DNA from: Clostridiales bacterium UBA1701
GTDB taxonomy: Bacteria; Bacillota; Clostridia; Oscillospirales; Oscillospiraceae
Direction: 5' to 3'
NCBI GenBank assembly: GCA_002320035.1
Contig: DCJL01000002.1
Span: forward strand, 21,266-50,729
Length of the DNA stretch: 29,464 nt
Positions 1 through 7,460 of the stretch are shown here, piece after piece. A program made the translations under genes and the position numbers. Positions within the stretch are counted from its first letter, which is position 1. Each line of letters begins with the position of its first letter. Under the pieces are notes generated by a model, which saw only the letters and a program-made list of their open reading frames with translations, did not search any database and had not been told where the DNA came from.

Positions 1-56
1 AGGCATATCATGCCTGCCCGGCAGACGGGGTGCGGTTCAATATAAGGGGGGAAATT

Positions 57-1535
57 TTATTTTAGTTCCAATAAGATGTAATTCCCATTTCCCCTTATGG
101 TGTGATATAGAGTCTCCTTCAGAATCGGCAGATCGAGTTGACGCAGGTCGATGCCGGCGTCCTTCTTTACTTTATCCAGATTGAAGTAGTGCCAAAAATA
201 ATAGTCGGACCAGTACCAGTCTGTGTCTGCACCGCCGAATGTGACAGGCACCAGCCGGTTGAGTATGGCGTATTTAAGCTTTGCGTTTCTTACGGCGGGA
301 GCGCAGCCGATATCCCCCTCAAGCTGCAAGGTTTTCACTTCCTCTCCCGACCAGTCAAGGCTGTTCAGATCGGAAATTGCCATCTCCACACGGAAATCCG
401 TGTAGCGCTTCTGCTCGTTGAGCGCATTCCCATAGGTGAATGAAAAGGAAAGAAAGCACCAGGAGAGTGCCGCGCAGATGATTTTGTATACCCACTTCTT
501 CTCAAGGCAGCAGCATTGTACCGCAAGGATTGCTGTCAGCACGCCGAAACCGTACATGGCCCGGGGGACGAACAGGGGCTTTTCAAGAAAAATGTAGATG
601 CCGAAAGTCAGCGCCAGCATACAGGCCAGGGACGCTGCCGCAAGCGCAAAGGAAGCCGCCCTGTTCCGCTTGCTTCTCAAAGTACCCAGAACAACATAGC
701 CCAGCATAACGGCACAGATAGGGAGCAGCCACAATTTCCGAAAATCGCCGTAAACATTGAGATAGTATTCTGCAAGGTTCGGCAAAACCTGGCTCAGGAG
801 CACACGGTTGCTTACATAGCTGTCGCCCAGGGGCTGCATAATAAAAAGCCGATACATTAGAAGCCCTGAAAGATAAGCGGCCGCGGAGACCGAAATAAAG
901 CGAAGAACACGCTTCAGCTCGTCTCTCCGGCTCCACATGGCATAGGCCACCGCGATAACCAGCATGGGATAGATCCCCGACGCGGCCTGATAGGTGGTGC
1001 ACATGAGCACGGTCCCCGCAATGGACACGGCGGCGTACAGCGGCAGAGATACCCGCATGAACACAAAGGGAAAAACCATTGCCAAAATGGACATCGCCAT
1101 GTACGGCGAATCAAATTTATATGAGATGCACTCCAGGAAATACGGTGAGATTCCCAGCGGAAGCACCGCAAAAATATGAAACAGGGAAATTTTGCCGTCA
1201 GAGAATATCTGCAGTATAATTGTGCTTGCCAGCGCGAGGATAAGTACCGCAAGGAGCTGTGTGAGGGGAGAAATGTCAGTCAGATGCTCGCTGGTATGCA
1301 GAAGCGTGCTCATACCGGTGGAGGCAAATCTGCTGAAGTTGTCCCAGCCCTGGTACCCTTCAACCGCTCTGGCCAAATCGTCAATATATGAAAAATTGGC
1401 TCGTATAATCGCCAGAAAAGAAATCCCATACAAAAGGCACAGGACTGCGAATACCTTTTTAAGGCGGCCGTAAGCCTTGAGCGGTTCCAGAGAGAGCTTC
1501 CTCCGGAGCTGTGCCTTCATTGCGGGTAAATTCAT
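57..1535 (-). CDS. GtrII-type polytopic membrane protein (putative glucosyl transferase)
   Basis: This 492-residue protein is almost entirely hydrophobic, with roughly ten membrane segments after a basic N-terminus. An early loop after the first membrane segment (FSYIDDLARAVEGYQGW) has the acidic 'DD' and the following SRFAS and LTDISPL pattern typical of the GtrII glucosyltransferase family (Pfam Glucos_trans_II), which modifies cell-surface polysaccharides using lipid-linked sugar. The family call is from memory of these motifs, so the transferred sugar and acceptor are unknown. The start is supported by a GGGGGA ribosome binding site a few bases upstream of ATG at 1535. No GtrA flippase or GtrB synthase gene lies beside it, so it is not a complete gtr cassette here. 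The downstream neighbour on the same strand lies outside the window. Confidence 0.7.
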   Translation of the reverse strand: MNLPAMKAQLRRKLSLEPLKAYGRLKKVFAVLCLLYGISFLAIIRANFSYIDDLARAVEGYQGWDNFSRFASTGMSTLLHTSEHLTDISPLTQLLAVLILALASTIILQIFSDGKISLFHIFAVLPLGISPYFLECISYKFDSPYMAMSILAMVFPFVFMRVSLPLYAAVSIAGTVLMCTTYQAASGIYPMLVIAVAYAMWSRRDELKRVLRFISVSAAAYLSGLLMYRLFIMQPLGDSYVSNRVLLSQVLPNLAEYYLNVYGDFRKLWLLPICAVMLGYVVLGTLRSKRNRAASFALAAASLACMLALTFGIYIFLEKPLFVPRAMYGFGVLTAILAVQCCCLEKKWVYKIICAALSWCFLSFSFTYGNALNEQKRYTDFRVEMAISDLNSLDWSGEEVKTLQLEGDIGCAPAVRNAKLKYAILNRLVPVTFGGADTDWYWSDYYFWHYFNLDKVKKDAGIDLRQLDLPILKETLYHTIRGNGNYILLELK

Positions 1536-1610
1536 TGATACATTCCCCCAGTTCGTTTTAGCGTATCCAAGTTTGCGGGAATCCCTATGCGGATGGAAAA
1601 TAAATCCGAG

Positions 1611-1635
1611 GCCCCGGGCGCGGCAAAGCCGGGGC
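1611..1635 (-). terminator. Possible terminator after the MATE gene
   Basis: GCCCCGG (1611-1617) and CCGGGGC (1629-1635) form a 7-bp inverted repeat. On the minus strand it is followed by a T-rich stretch. It lies about 25 bases beyond the MATE stop codon. The stem is short, so this is tentative. Confidence 0.35.
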
Positions 1636-1659
1636 AGGGCAGTACTGGGCCGGAGCGCC

Positions 1660-3030
1660 TCAGCGCTCTGCTGCCCGGACGCTCATCCCGGTCTTTTTCA
1701 GCACAAGGCGGAGAAGAGGCAGGCACAGGGCGATGGAGACGCATTCGGCAATGGGGAAGGAGAGCCAGATAAGGTTGAGCCGCCCCGTCAGGGACAGGAG
1801 CCATGCCGCGGGCAGAAGCGCCGCAAGCTGGCGTACACAGGAGATGATAAGGCTGTATACCCCATAGCCAAAGGCCTGGCAACTGGCGCTGCACACGATG
1901 CAGACCCCAGCCAGAAGATAATGAACACTTATGATGCGCAGGGCCGGAATACCGATGGAGAGCATATAATCCTGGGCGTCAAACAGGAGCAGCAGCTCTT
2001 TGGGAAATAGCTGGAGCAGGAGCAGCCCTGCAAACATGATGGCGCTTGCGTAGAGCATGCCGTATTTTACGGCTTCATGGATGCGTTCCGGTTTTTTCGC
2101 GCCGTAGTTAAAGGCGATGGTAGGAACGAGGGCGTTGTTCAGGCCGAACACCGGCATAAAGGCAAAGCTCTGGAGCTTGTAGTATACGCCGAAAACAGCC
2201 ACGGCGGTGGAGGAAAAGCCGTGAAGAATGATGTCCATGCCGAAGGTCATGACGGATGTAACCGAGGTCATGACGATGGAGGGAATGCTGATTCTGCACA
2301 TCTCGCCGATCATTGCGCCGTCCGGCCGGAAGCCTTTGAGGCTGATCGAGAGCTCCGGGTTTTTCTTCACACAGAGATAAAGCCCCACCAGCGCCCCAAA
2401 AATCTGCCCTCCGACAGTGGCCCAGGCGGCGCCTGCAATGCCAAGAGCGGGAAAGCCCAGCAGTCCAAAGATGAGAATGGGGTCAAACACGATATTGAAT
2501 ACGGCCCCGCAGAGCTGGGTAATCATCGCGTATTTCGCCCGGCCGGTGGACTGAAGAAAACGCTCGAAGCTGATTTCGGCAAAAAGGCCGAAAGAGAAAA
2601 TGAGAACGATGCGCAGGTATTCAATGCCATACTGCACGATTTCTTCCACATTGGTCTGAGCGCGCATGTAGAGCTCTACCGCGCTGAGACCCAGAATCAG
2701 GAAAATGAGATAACTGATGGCCTGAAGAAGAAGGCCGTTCCTGGCGGCGATATTTGCCCGCTTGCCGTCCCCGGCGCCAAGGGCCCGGGACACCAGGGCG
2801 TTGATGCCCACCCCGAAACCCACGGAGAAAGAGATGAGCAGGTTCTGCATAGGGAAGGCCATGGATACCGCCGTGAGCGCGTTTTCACTGATGCGGGATA
2901 CAAAAATACTGTCCACCACGTTATAAAGGGCCTGCACCAGCATGGATATCATTATGGGAACGCCCATGTGCAGCAGCAGCCTTTTGACAGGCATTACGCC
3001 CATTATATTTTCCTGAAGTCTTTTGTCCAC
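1660..3030 (-). CDS. MATE family multidrug/cation efflux transporter
   Basis: A 456-residue membrane protein with the 12-helix, two-half MATE pattern. The N-terminal half carries PIMISMLVQALYNVVDSIFV, the segment by which clostridial MATE proteins are recognised, followed by GFGVGINALVSRALGAGD. Such pumps expel organic cations or drugs using a Na+ or H+ gradient. I chose the GTG start at 3030 (reads MDKRLQENIMGVMP) because AAAGGA lies 9 bases upstream and related proteins begin at this point. An upstream ATG at 3063 would add 11 residues and lacks such a site. The substrate cannot be told from the sequence. It is divergent from the lipoprotein gene at 3217. Confidence 0.9.
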   Translation of the reverse strand: MDKRLQENIMGVMPVKRLLLHMGVPIMISMLVQALYNVVDSIFVSRISENALTAVSMAFPMQNLLISFSVGFGVGINALVSRALGAGDGKRANIAARNGLLLQAISYLIFLILGLSAVELYMRAQTNVEEIVQYGIEYLRIVLIFSFGLFAEISFERFLQSTGRAKYAMITQLCGAVFNIVFDPILIFGLLGFPALGIAGAAWATVGGQIFGALVGLYLCVKKNPELSISLKGFRPDGAMIGEMCRISIPSIVMTSVTSVMTFGMDIILHGFSSTAVAVFGVYYKLQSFAFMPVFGLNNALVPTIAFNYGAKKPERIHEAVKYGMLYASAIMFAGLLLLQLFPKELLLLFDAQDYMLSIGIPALRIISVHYLLAGVCIVCSASCQAFGYGVYSLIISCVRQLAALLPAAWLLSLTGRLNLIWLSFPIAECVSIALCLPLLRLVLKKTGMSVRAAER

Positions 3031-3061
3031 AATAAATTGTCCTTTCAAGGCGGCATATGAC

Positions 3062-3095
3062 ATAATATTCTAGCATATTATCGCCTAAGGCGCAA
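3062..3095 (-). promoter_or_regulatory. Putative MATE promoter with an overlapping inverted repeat
   Basis: On the minus strand TTGCGC (3095-3090) is separated by 17 bases from TAGAAT (3072-3067). An inverted repeat, ATAATAT-N6-ATATTAT (3062-3081), covers the -10 box and could be an operator. No dedicated regulator is adjacent. Moderate to low confidence. Confidence 0.4.
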
Positions 3096-3152
3096 GAGCC
3101 CGGGGGGAGGGCAGAGAAGAATGTAAAATGCTGTAAAAAAATGCGGAAGCTG

Positions 3153-3181
3153 TTGCCAAGGGAAACGGAAAATGTTATAAA
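3153..3181 (+). promoter_or_regulatory. Putative promoter of the lipoprotein gene
   Basis: TTGCCA (3153-3158), a 17-base spacer and TATAAA (3176-3181) fit a housekeeping sigma-A promoter. It lies 36 bases before the start codon. Confidence 0.5.
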
Positions 3182-3216
3182 TAAGAGAATGAAAAAGAGA
3201 GAGGAGCGGTACCCCT

Positions 3217-3888
3217 ATGAAAAAAATCAAGTCTGCCCTCGCGCTGCTGCTGGCCGCCGTGATGTGCCTGTCCATGGCCGCCTGCGGAAGCAGCTTTGAG
3301 GACAATGTGGCCGTTCTGGTACGCGGCAATCTCAACGAGATATACCTGGGCCAGTATGACGAGGACTATATGAAGCTGGTGAACACCACAGCGGAGGACT
3401 GCGAGACCAACTACCTCAGCGGCATCGAGATGGAAGCGGAGTTCTTTGTGAACTATTTTAACATCGAGTACCCCACGGTCGAGCTGATTGAGGAGATTGA
3501 GGAGCTTTACAAGGATATTTATTCCCACTCCAAGTTCACGGTCAATGAACCCAGCAAGCTTGATGAGGATACATACGCCGTGAAGCTTCAGATTTCCCCC
3601 ATCGACATTGTTCAGCTTGTGGACGACAATTGGGACGAAGGCATGGCGGAGTTTTATGACAAGTATGCCGAGAGCGATACCAGCACCATGACCGATGAGG
3701 AGTATCAGGCCTTTGACGCAGACTGGGCCCGGGCAATCATCGACATGTTCTATGAGCAGATGCCAAACCTTGGTTACAAGGAGGAACAGTCCATAGCCAT
3801 CCAGATAACCCGCGGCGAGGACGACGTCTGGACCATTTCGGACAATGACATGGTCAGCATTGACGAGCTGATTATTTATTATCCCTGA
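3217..3888 (+). CDS. Putative lipoprotein of unknown function
   Basis: A 223-residue secreted protein. It begins with a basic MKKIK and a hydrophobic signal segment ending in the lipobox LSMAAC, so Cys23 would be lipidated and the mature protein anchored on the outer face of the membrane. The mature part is strongly acidic, rich in Asp, Glu and Tyr, with no cysteine or transmembrane segment, and appears to be a mixed alpha/beta domain. It superficially resembles clostridial lipoproteins of the DUF5105 type, but I do not recognise it firmly and assign no function. It is a single-gene unit: it has its own promoter and a strong terminator directly after the stop. The ribosome binding site GAGAGGAG lies about 11 bases upstream, a little far. 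Confidence 0.8.
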   Translation: MKKIKSALALLLAAVMCLSMAACGSSFEDNVAVLVRGNLNEIYLGQYDEDYMKLVNTTAEDCETNYLSGIEMEAEFFVNYFNIEYPTVELIEEIEELYKDIYSHSKFTVNEPSKLDEDTYAVKLQISPIDIVQLVDDNWDEGMAEFYDKYAESDTSTMTDEEYQAFDADWARAIIDMFYEQMPNLGYKEEQSIAIQITRGEDDVWTISDNDMVSIDELIIYYP

Positions 3889-3896
3889 ACCGATAG

Positions 3897-3934
3897 AAAA
3901 GCCGGGCTTTGTCTCATGCAAAGCCCGGCTTTTT
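3897..3934. terminator. Bidirectional intrinsic terminator
   Basis: A perfect 15-bp stem (3897-3911 with 3919-3933, core AGCCGGGCTTTG), a 7-base loop and T-runs on both strands. It separates the convergent lipoprotein gene and the small gene that ends at 3934. Confidence 0.92.
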
Positions 3935-4305
3935 TACTTTTCCCGGTTCTCAAACCCGATGGCGACGGAAGGGGCGTTTTCATGGATGAGAGCCAGCGCT
4001 TCGTCCATGGCGTTTTCATCCTCGGATATCACATCGGCATATTCCCTGCCACCGTGGACCAATACAAGGCGGAAATACTGGAATACCGTGTTGCCGCAGC
4101 ACATTTTTCCGTTGACCTCATGGATGCGGATAAAAGCCCGGTCTATAAAATCATAGCGAATAAAGCGGAGCTTGAGCCCGTCGCGAAAGTAGACGCCCAG
4201 CTTTCCGACGCGCAGTTTGTCAAAGCGCCGCGCCTTCTCATAGTCTGCGCTGAGCGCCGGGCTCTCCACGCTGCCGTTCACACCGGTAAATTTTTTCTCG
4301 CCCAT
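3934..4305 (-). CDS. Small conserved-looking protein of unknown function, downstream of the Crp/Fnr gene
   Basis: A 123-residue soluble protein. The start at 4305 is fixed by a perfect AGGAGG (4313-4318) lying over the last codons of the upstream regulator gene, from whose stop it is separated by only 2 bases. The two genes are almost certainly cotranscribed and translationally linked. It contains a compact beta-rich stretch (LRVGKLGVYFRDGLKLRFI) and an acidic C-terminal helix. A CC pair (KMCCGN) lies in the middle. I recognise no named family and no catalytic motif. The beta-rich pattern is compatible with a small PH-like or DUF fold, but that is only an impression. Linkage to a Crp/Fnr regulator beside a flavodiiron protein suggests a role in the same nitrosative or oxidative stress response. 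Confidence 0.8.
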   Translation of the reverse strand: MGEKKFTGVNGSVESPALSADYEKARRFDKLRVGKLGVYFRDGLKLRFIRYDFIDRAFIRIHEVNGKMCCGNTVFQYFRLVLVHGGREYADVISEDENAMDEALALIHENAPSVAIGFENREK

Positions 4306-4307
4306 TT

Positions 4308-4952
4308 TTATTCCTCCTTTATGATTGTAATTCTGCGGCCTTCCCTGAGGATGAGGCCGTCGGCGCACATGTTTTTCAGCTCCCGCATCATACTGCTCCG
4401 GTCGGCGCAGAGATACGCGGCAAGCCTGGACAGGGGCAGTTCCAGTTCAAAGCTGGCGGCGCCGCTTTTCTCCCGCATATAGTCAAAATATGAAAATAAT
4501 TTCCGTCGCAGGGACTTTTTGCTTATCATATTTATCCGCAGCGACAGCGTCTGCGCCTTTCTGGCGGAGAGCTCGAAGAGGTTTCGGGTGAGGCGGCTGT
4601 GATGCGGGCAGGCATTTGGGCAGCGGCCGTATATGCAGGCGAAGCGGATGAACATGACCCGGCAATCGCTGTCAGCTTCCACAGCATAGCCCAGTGCGTA
4701 GCCGGGCATGGCAAAAACCTCGCCGAATATATCCCCGGGGCCATAGTGCTCCAGAAGAGCGTAGTCCCCGTCGCTGTCCATGCAGTAGAGATGGGCCCGG
4801 CCTGAGAGCAGCAGGCAGAGATGCTCCAGATCCTGAGAATATACCAGAATGGTCTCCCCTTTCCGGAAGCTCCGCCGCTCCGGCTTGAAGCAGTCCATCA
4901 TCGCCAGAACGCTGTCCTGGCTGATACCCTGAAAAAGCAGTGTTTCTTCCAT
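4308..4952 (-). CDS. Crp/Fnr family transcriptional regulator
   Basis: A 214-residue protein with an N-terminal cyclic-nucleotide-binding-type beta roll (about residues 15-110; the ERRSFRKGETILVYSQ and GDIFGEVFAM segments are typical), a long dimer helix, and a C-terminal winged helix (SRLAAYLCADRSSMMRELKN). A cysteine-rich segment, CIYGRCPNACPHH, sits just before the dimer helix. A similar C-x2-A-C-x-H pattern is common in clostridial members of this group, so I do not claim an iron-sulfur cluster. The effector is unknown. The gene is divergent from the flavodiiron gene, and a perfect 16-bp palindrome lies between them, so the simplest reading is that it controls that gene and perhaps its own transcription. 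Confidence 0.92.
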   Translation of the reverse strand: MEETLLFQGISQDSVLAMMDCFKPERRSFRKGETILVYSQDLEHLCLLLSGRAHLYCMDSDGDYALLEHYGPGDIFGEVFAMPGYALGYAVEADSDCRVMFIRFACIYGRCPNACPHHSRLTRNLFELSARKAQTLSLRINMISKKSLRRKLFSYFDYMREKSGAASFELELPLSRLAAYLCADRSSMMRELKNMCADGLILREGRRITIIKEE

Positions 4953-5002
4953 GTTCCTGTCCTCGCTGGCTTAAATTATATTCTATAATTATAATGCATT
5001 TT

Positions 5003-5018
5003 TGTTGCCTGGGCAACA
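5003..5018. promoter_or_regulatory. Palindromic operator, probably for the Crp/Fnr regulator
   Basis: TGTTGCC-TG-GGCAACA is a perfect palindrome of two 7-base arms, a size and symmetry suited to a Crp/Fnr dimer. It lies between the divergent regulator and flavodiiron genes. Its centre (5010.5) is about 41.5 bases before the start site predicted for the rightward promoter, the usual position for a class II Crp-type activator site. Confidence 0.7.
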
Positions 5019-5039
5019 GTTAAGTGGGCTTCGAAGGGA

Positions 5040-5045
5040 TATAAT
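5040..5045 (+). promoter_or_regulatory. -10 element of the flavodiiron gene promoter
   Basis: A perfect TATAAT. The -35 position (5017-5022, CAGTTA) does not resemble TTGACA and is partly covered by the palindrome, consistent with activator dependence. Confidence 0.6.
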
Positions 5046-5125
5046 TCCAACATGGGCAAAATAAAATACCGGGATAGACATAAAAGCGGGCCGCCGGCCG
5101 GCACAGGCGGCAGGAAGGAGATTAT

Positions 5126-7117
5126 ATGCATTGCGTTAGAAAAGTTCTGGACGATCTGATCTGGGTAGGAGCGGATGACAGGCGGCTTGCCTGCTTCGAG
5201 GGGGTATATGGCGTGCCCGACGGGGTCTCCTACAATTCCTATCTGCTGCTGGATGAAAAGACGGTGCTTTTTGACACGGTGGACAAGGCTGTGGAGCGTA
5301 CCTTCTTTGAAAATCTGGCCTATGCCCTGGATGGAAGAGCGCTTGACTATCTGGTGATCTCCCACATGGAGCCGGACCATGCCGCCACGATTGAGACGCT
5401 GGTCCTGAAACATCCGGAGACAAAGATAATCTGCAACGCCAAGATCAAAACCATGCTGGGCCAGTTCTTCAGCTTTGACATGGAAAATCGGCTCTGGCTT
5501 GTAAAGGAAGGGGACAGTTTCTCCACGGGGCGGCATCATTTCAGCTTTGTTATGGCTCCCATGGTGCACTGGCCCGAGGTAATGATGAGCTATGACTCCA
5601 CGGATAAAATTCTCTTCTCCGCCGACGCTTTCGGTGTTTTCGGCGCGCTCAACGGCAGGCTTTTCGCCGATGAGACGGACTTTATGGGCGAGGCTATGGA
5701 TGAGGCCCGCCGGTACTACACCAACATCGTGGGCAAATACGGCCCTCAGGTCCAGGCGGTGCTGAAAAAGGCCGCCGGGCTGGAGCTGAATTATGTCTGC
5801 CCGCTGCATGGCTATGTATGGAGGAAGCATTTTGGGGATTTCCTTGAGAAATACCTGCTCTGGAGCAGTTATACTCCTGAGGAAAAGAGCGTTCTGCTGG
5901 CCTACGCCTCCGTCTACGGGCACACGGAAAACGCCGCCAACATTCTGGCCGCCAAGCTCACCGAGCGGGGGATCCGGGTGCGGATGTATGATACTTCCGT
6001 TACCCCGGCAAGCTATATTGTCTCCGACGCTTTCCGCTGCAGCCATCTGGTCTTTGCCGCAACCACGTACAACGCGGGAATTTTTGTCACCATGGAAAAC
6101 CTGCTGCACGATATCGCCAACCACAATCTCCAGGGCCGCAGCGTCGCCCTCATGGAAAACGGAAGCTGGGCGCCCACCAGCGGCAAGCTCATGCGGGACA
6201 TTCTCGCGCCCCTTAAGGACACCCGCTTCATCGGAGAGAATATCAGCCTCCGCTCTGCTCTGGCCGAGGGCCAGCTCTCCGAGCTGGACGCGCTGGCCGA
6301 CGCCATCGCCGCGGATATCTGCCCGGCGGTCCCGGCCCCGGCGGCCGCCCCGGCTGTGCTGGAGGTGGATAACAATGTGTTCAGCCGCTTCTCCTACGGC
6401 GTGGAGGTGCTTACCACCCGGGTGGACGGGAAGGACTACGGCTGCATCATCAACACCGCCGGGCAGGTGGCGGCGGGGGATCCCAAGAAGATCACCATTT
6501 CCGTCATCAAGAAAAACAACACCTGCGATATGGTCATGAAGGCGGGCAAATTCAATATCTCCATCCTCACCGAGGACGCGCCCTACAGTCTTTTCCAGCG
6601 TTTCGGCTTCCAGAGCGGGCGGGATGTGGATAAATTTGCGGATGTGGGCTGGACCGAGCGCATGGCAAACGGCATCCGCTACATTCCCCAATATACCAAT
6701 GCCGTCCTGTCCTGCGAGGTGATCGACGTGCGGGATCTGGAGACGCAGACCCTCTATATCGCCAATGTGGTGGAGGCCAGGCTCCTGTCCAAGGCGCCCT
6801 CATGCACCTATGGCTATTATCACGCCCACATCAAGCCCAAGAAGAACCCGGCTCCTGAGCGAGGGGAGGGCTATCTCTGCAAAGTTTGCGGCTATTTCCA
6901 CGAGGGGCCGGAGCTTCCCGCGGATTTTGTCTGCCCTCTGTGCAAGCATGGGCCGGAGGACTTCGAGCATGTTGTCCCTGCGCCCATTAAGAAACAGAAA
7001 GGCTATCTCTGCAAAATCTGCGGCCATTTTGAACCCTGCGAGGGCGAGCTGCCCGCCGACTATGTCTGCCCCATCTGCCACCACGGCAGGGAGGACTTCG
7101 AGCCGACCGAGCAGTAA
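5126..7117 (+). CDS. fprA: Multidomain flavodiiron protein (FprA core + flavin reductase + two rubredoxins)
   Basis: A 663-residue soluble O2 or NO reductase of the flavodiiron family. Domains in order: metallo-beta-lactamase-like diiron domain (about 1-250) with the complete ligand set H80-x-E82-x-D84, H148, D167 and H228; flavodoxin-like FMN domain (about 254-400; VYGHTENAAN is the phosphate loop); an Ala/Pro linker; flavin reductase-like domain (about 415-570); and two rubredoxins, C585/C588/C603/C606 and C629/C632/C648/C651. In Moorella the FprA core and Hrb (a flavin reductase-rubredoxin protein) are separate partners; here both are one chain with an extra rubredoxin, so electrons could pass from NAD(P)H to the diiron site within one polypeptide. 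The start follows AAGGAG with 5-6 bases spacing. The gene is monocistronic, followed by a terminator. Whether O2 or NO is the main substrate cannot be read from sequence. Confidence 0.95.
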   Translation: MHCVRKVLDDLIWVGADDRRLACFEGVYGVPDGVSYNSYLLLDEKTVLFDTVDKAVERTFFENLAYALDGRALDYLVISHMEPDHAATIETLVLKHPETKIICNAKIKTMLGQFFSFDMENRLWLVKEGDSFSTGRHHFSFVMAPMVHWPEVMMSYDSTDKILFSADAFGVFGALNGRLFADETDFMGEAMDEARRYYTNIVGKYGPQVQAVLKKAAGLELNYVCPLHGYVWRKHFGDFLEKYLLWSSYTPEEKSVLLAYASVYGHTENAANILAAKLTERGIRVRMYDTSVTPASYIVSDAFRCSHLVFAATTYNAGIFVTMENLLHDIANHNLQGRSVALMENGSWAPTSGKLMRDILAPLKDTRFIGENISLRSALAEGQLSELDALADAIAADICPAVPAPAAAPAVLEVDNNVFSRFSYGVEVLTTRVDGKDYGCIINTAGQVAAGDPKKITISVIKKNNTCDMVMKAGKFNISILTEDAPYSLFQRFGFQSGRDVDKFADVGWTERMANGIRYIPQYTNAVLSCEVIDVRDLETQTLYIANVVEARLLSKAPSCTYGYYHAHIKPKKNPAPERGEGYLCKVCGYFHEGPELPADFVCPLCKHGPEDFEHVVPAPIKKQKGYLCKICGHFEPCEGELPADYVCPICHHGREDFEPTEQ

Positions 7118-7152
7118 GGCGCAGGCCGCCGGGCGGCGTCCGTAAAACAGTG

Positions 7153-7190
7153 AATCCTCCGTATGGTTTAGCGCATACGGAGGATTTGTT
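7153..7190 (+). terminator. Intrinsic terminator after the flavodiiron gene
   Basis: A perfect 13-bp stem AATCCTCCGTATG (7153-7165) with CATACGGAGGATT (7174-7186), an 8-base loop, then TGTTT. Confidence 0.85.
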
Positions 7191-7460
7191 TATGTCCAAT
7201 CTTCAAACTTTCTGGCTGCGAACAGCAAGTCCACAGGGGATAGCCGCTTTGGCGGCGCAAGGGAGGGTAGACACCTTGCGGTCAGGTCGTGACGAAACAT
7301 TCGAGGTCCGTCAGTTTCTTTCTGCTGAGGTCGAATGAAGCGACCCAGGACGCACGATTCTCCTGATAGAGTATAGAAGTGCGCCCTTTCGTTCCTAAAG
7401 GAGGATTTATCAGTTCGACAAACTGGAAGTTGTCGCGTTCTTTGTATAGGAAAAATCAAT
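7191..7460. other. Non-coding or remnant DNA at the edge of an accessory patch
   Basis: About 270 bases with no convincing gene. A 49-codon frame from ATG 7191 has no ribosome binding site of its own, because it starts inside the tail of the terminator. A perfect AAAGGAGG lies near 7397-7404 with no start codon at suitable spacing, as expected of a gene whose body was lost. A dyad CGACAA-N8-TTGTCG occurs at 7416-7435. The composition changes abruptly to AT-rich at about 7445. I read it as the scarred edge of an insertion, with low confidence. Confidence 0.35.

Noticed and set aside
1..56. AGGCAT-ATC-ATGCCT palindrome at the window start
   Set aside because: Too short and at the edge; no context to interpret it.
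4976..6691. A 571-codon open frame antisense to the flavodiiron gene
   Set aside because: It mirrors codon bias of the GC-rich coding strand, has no ribosome binding site or family motif, and the sense strand encodes an unambiguous multidomain enzyme.
7191..7338. 49-codon ORF after the flavodiiron terminator
   Set aside because: No ribosome binding site, and the start codon lies in the terminator tail; I could not recognise the peptide.
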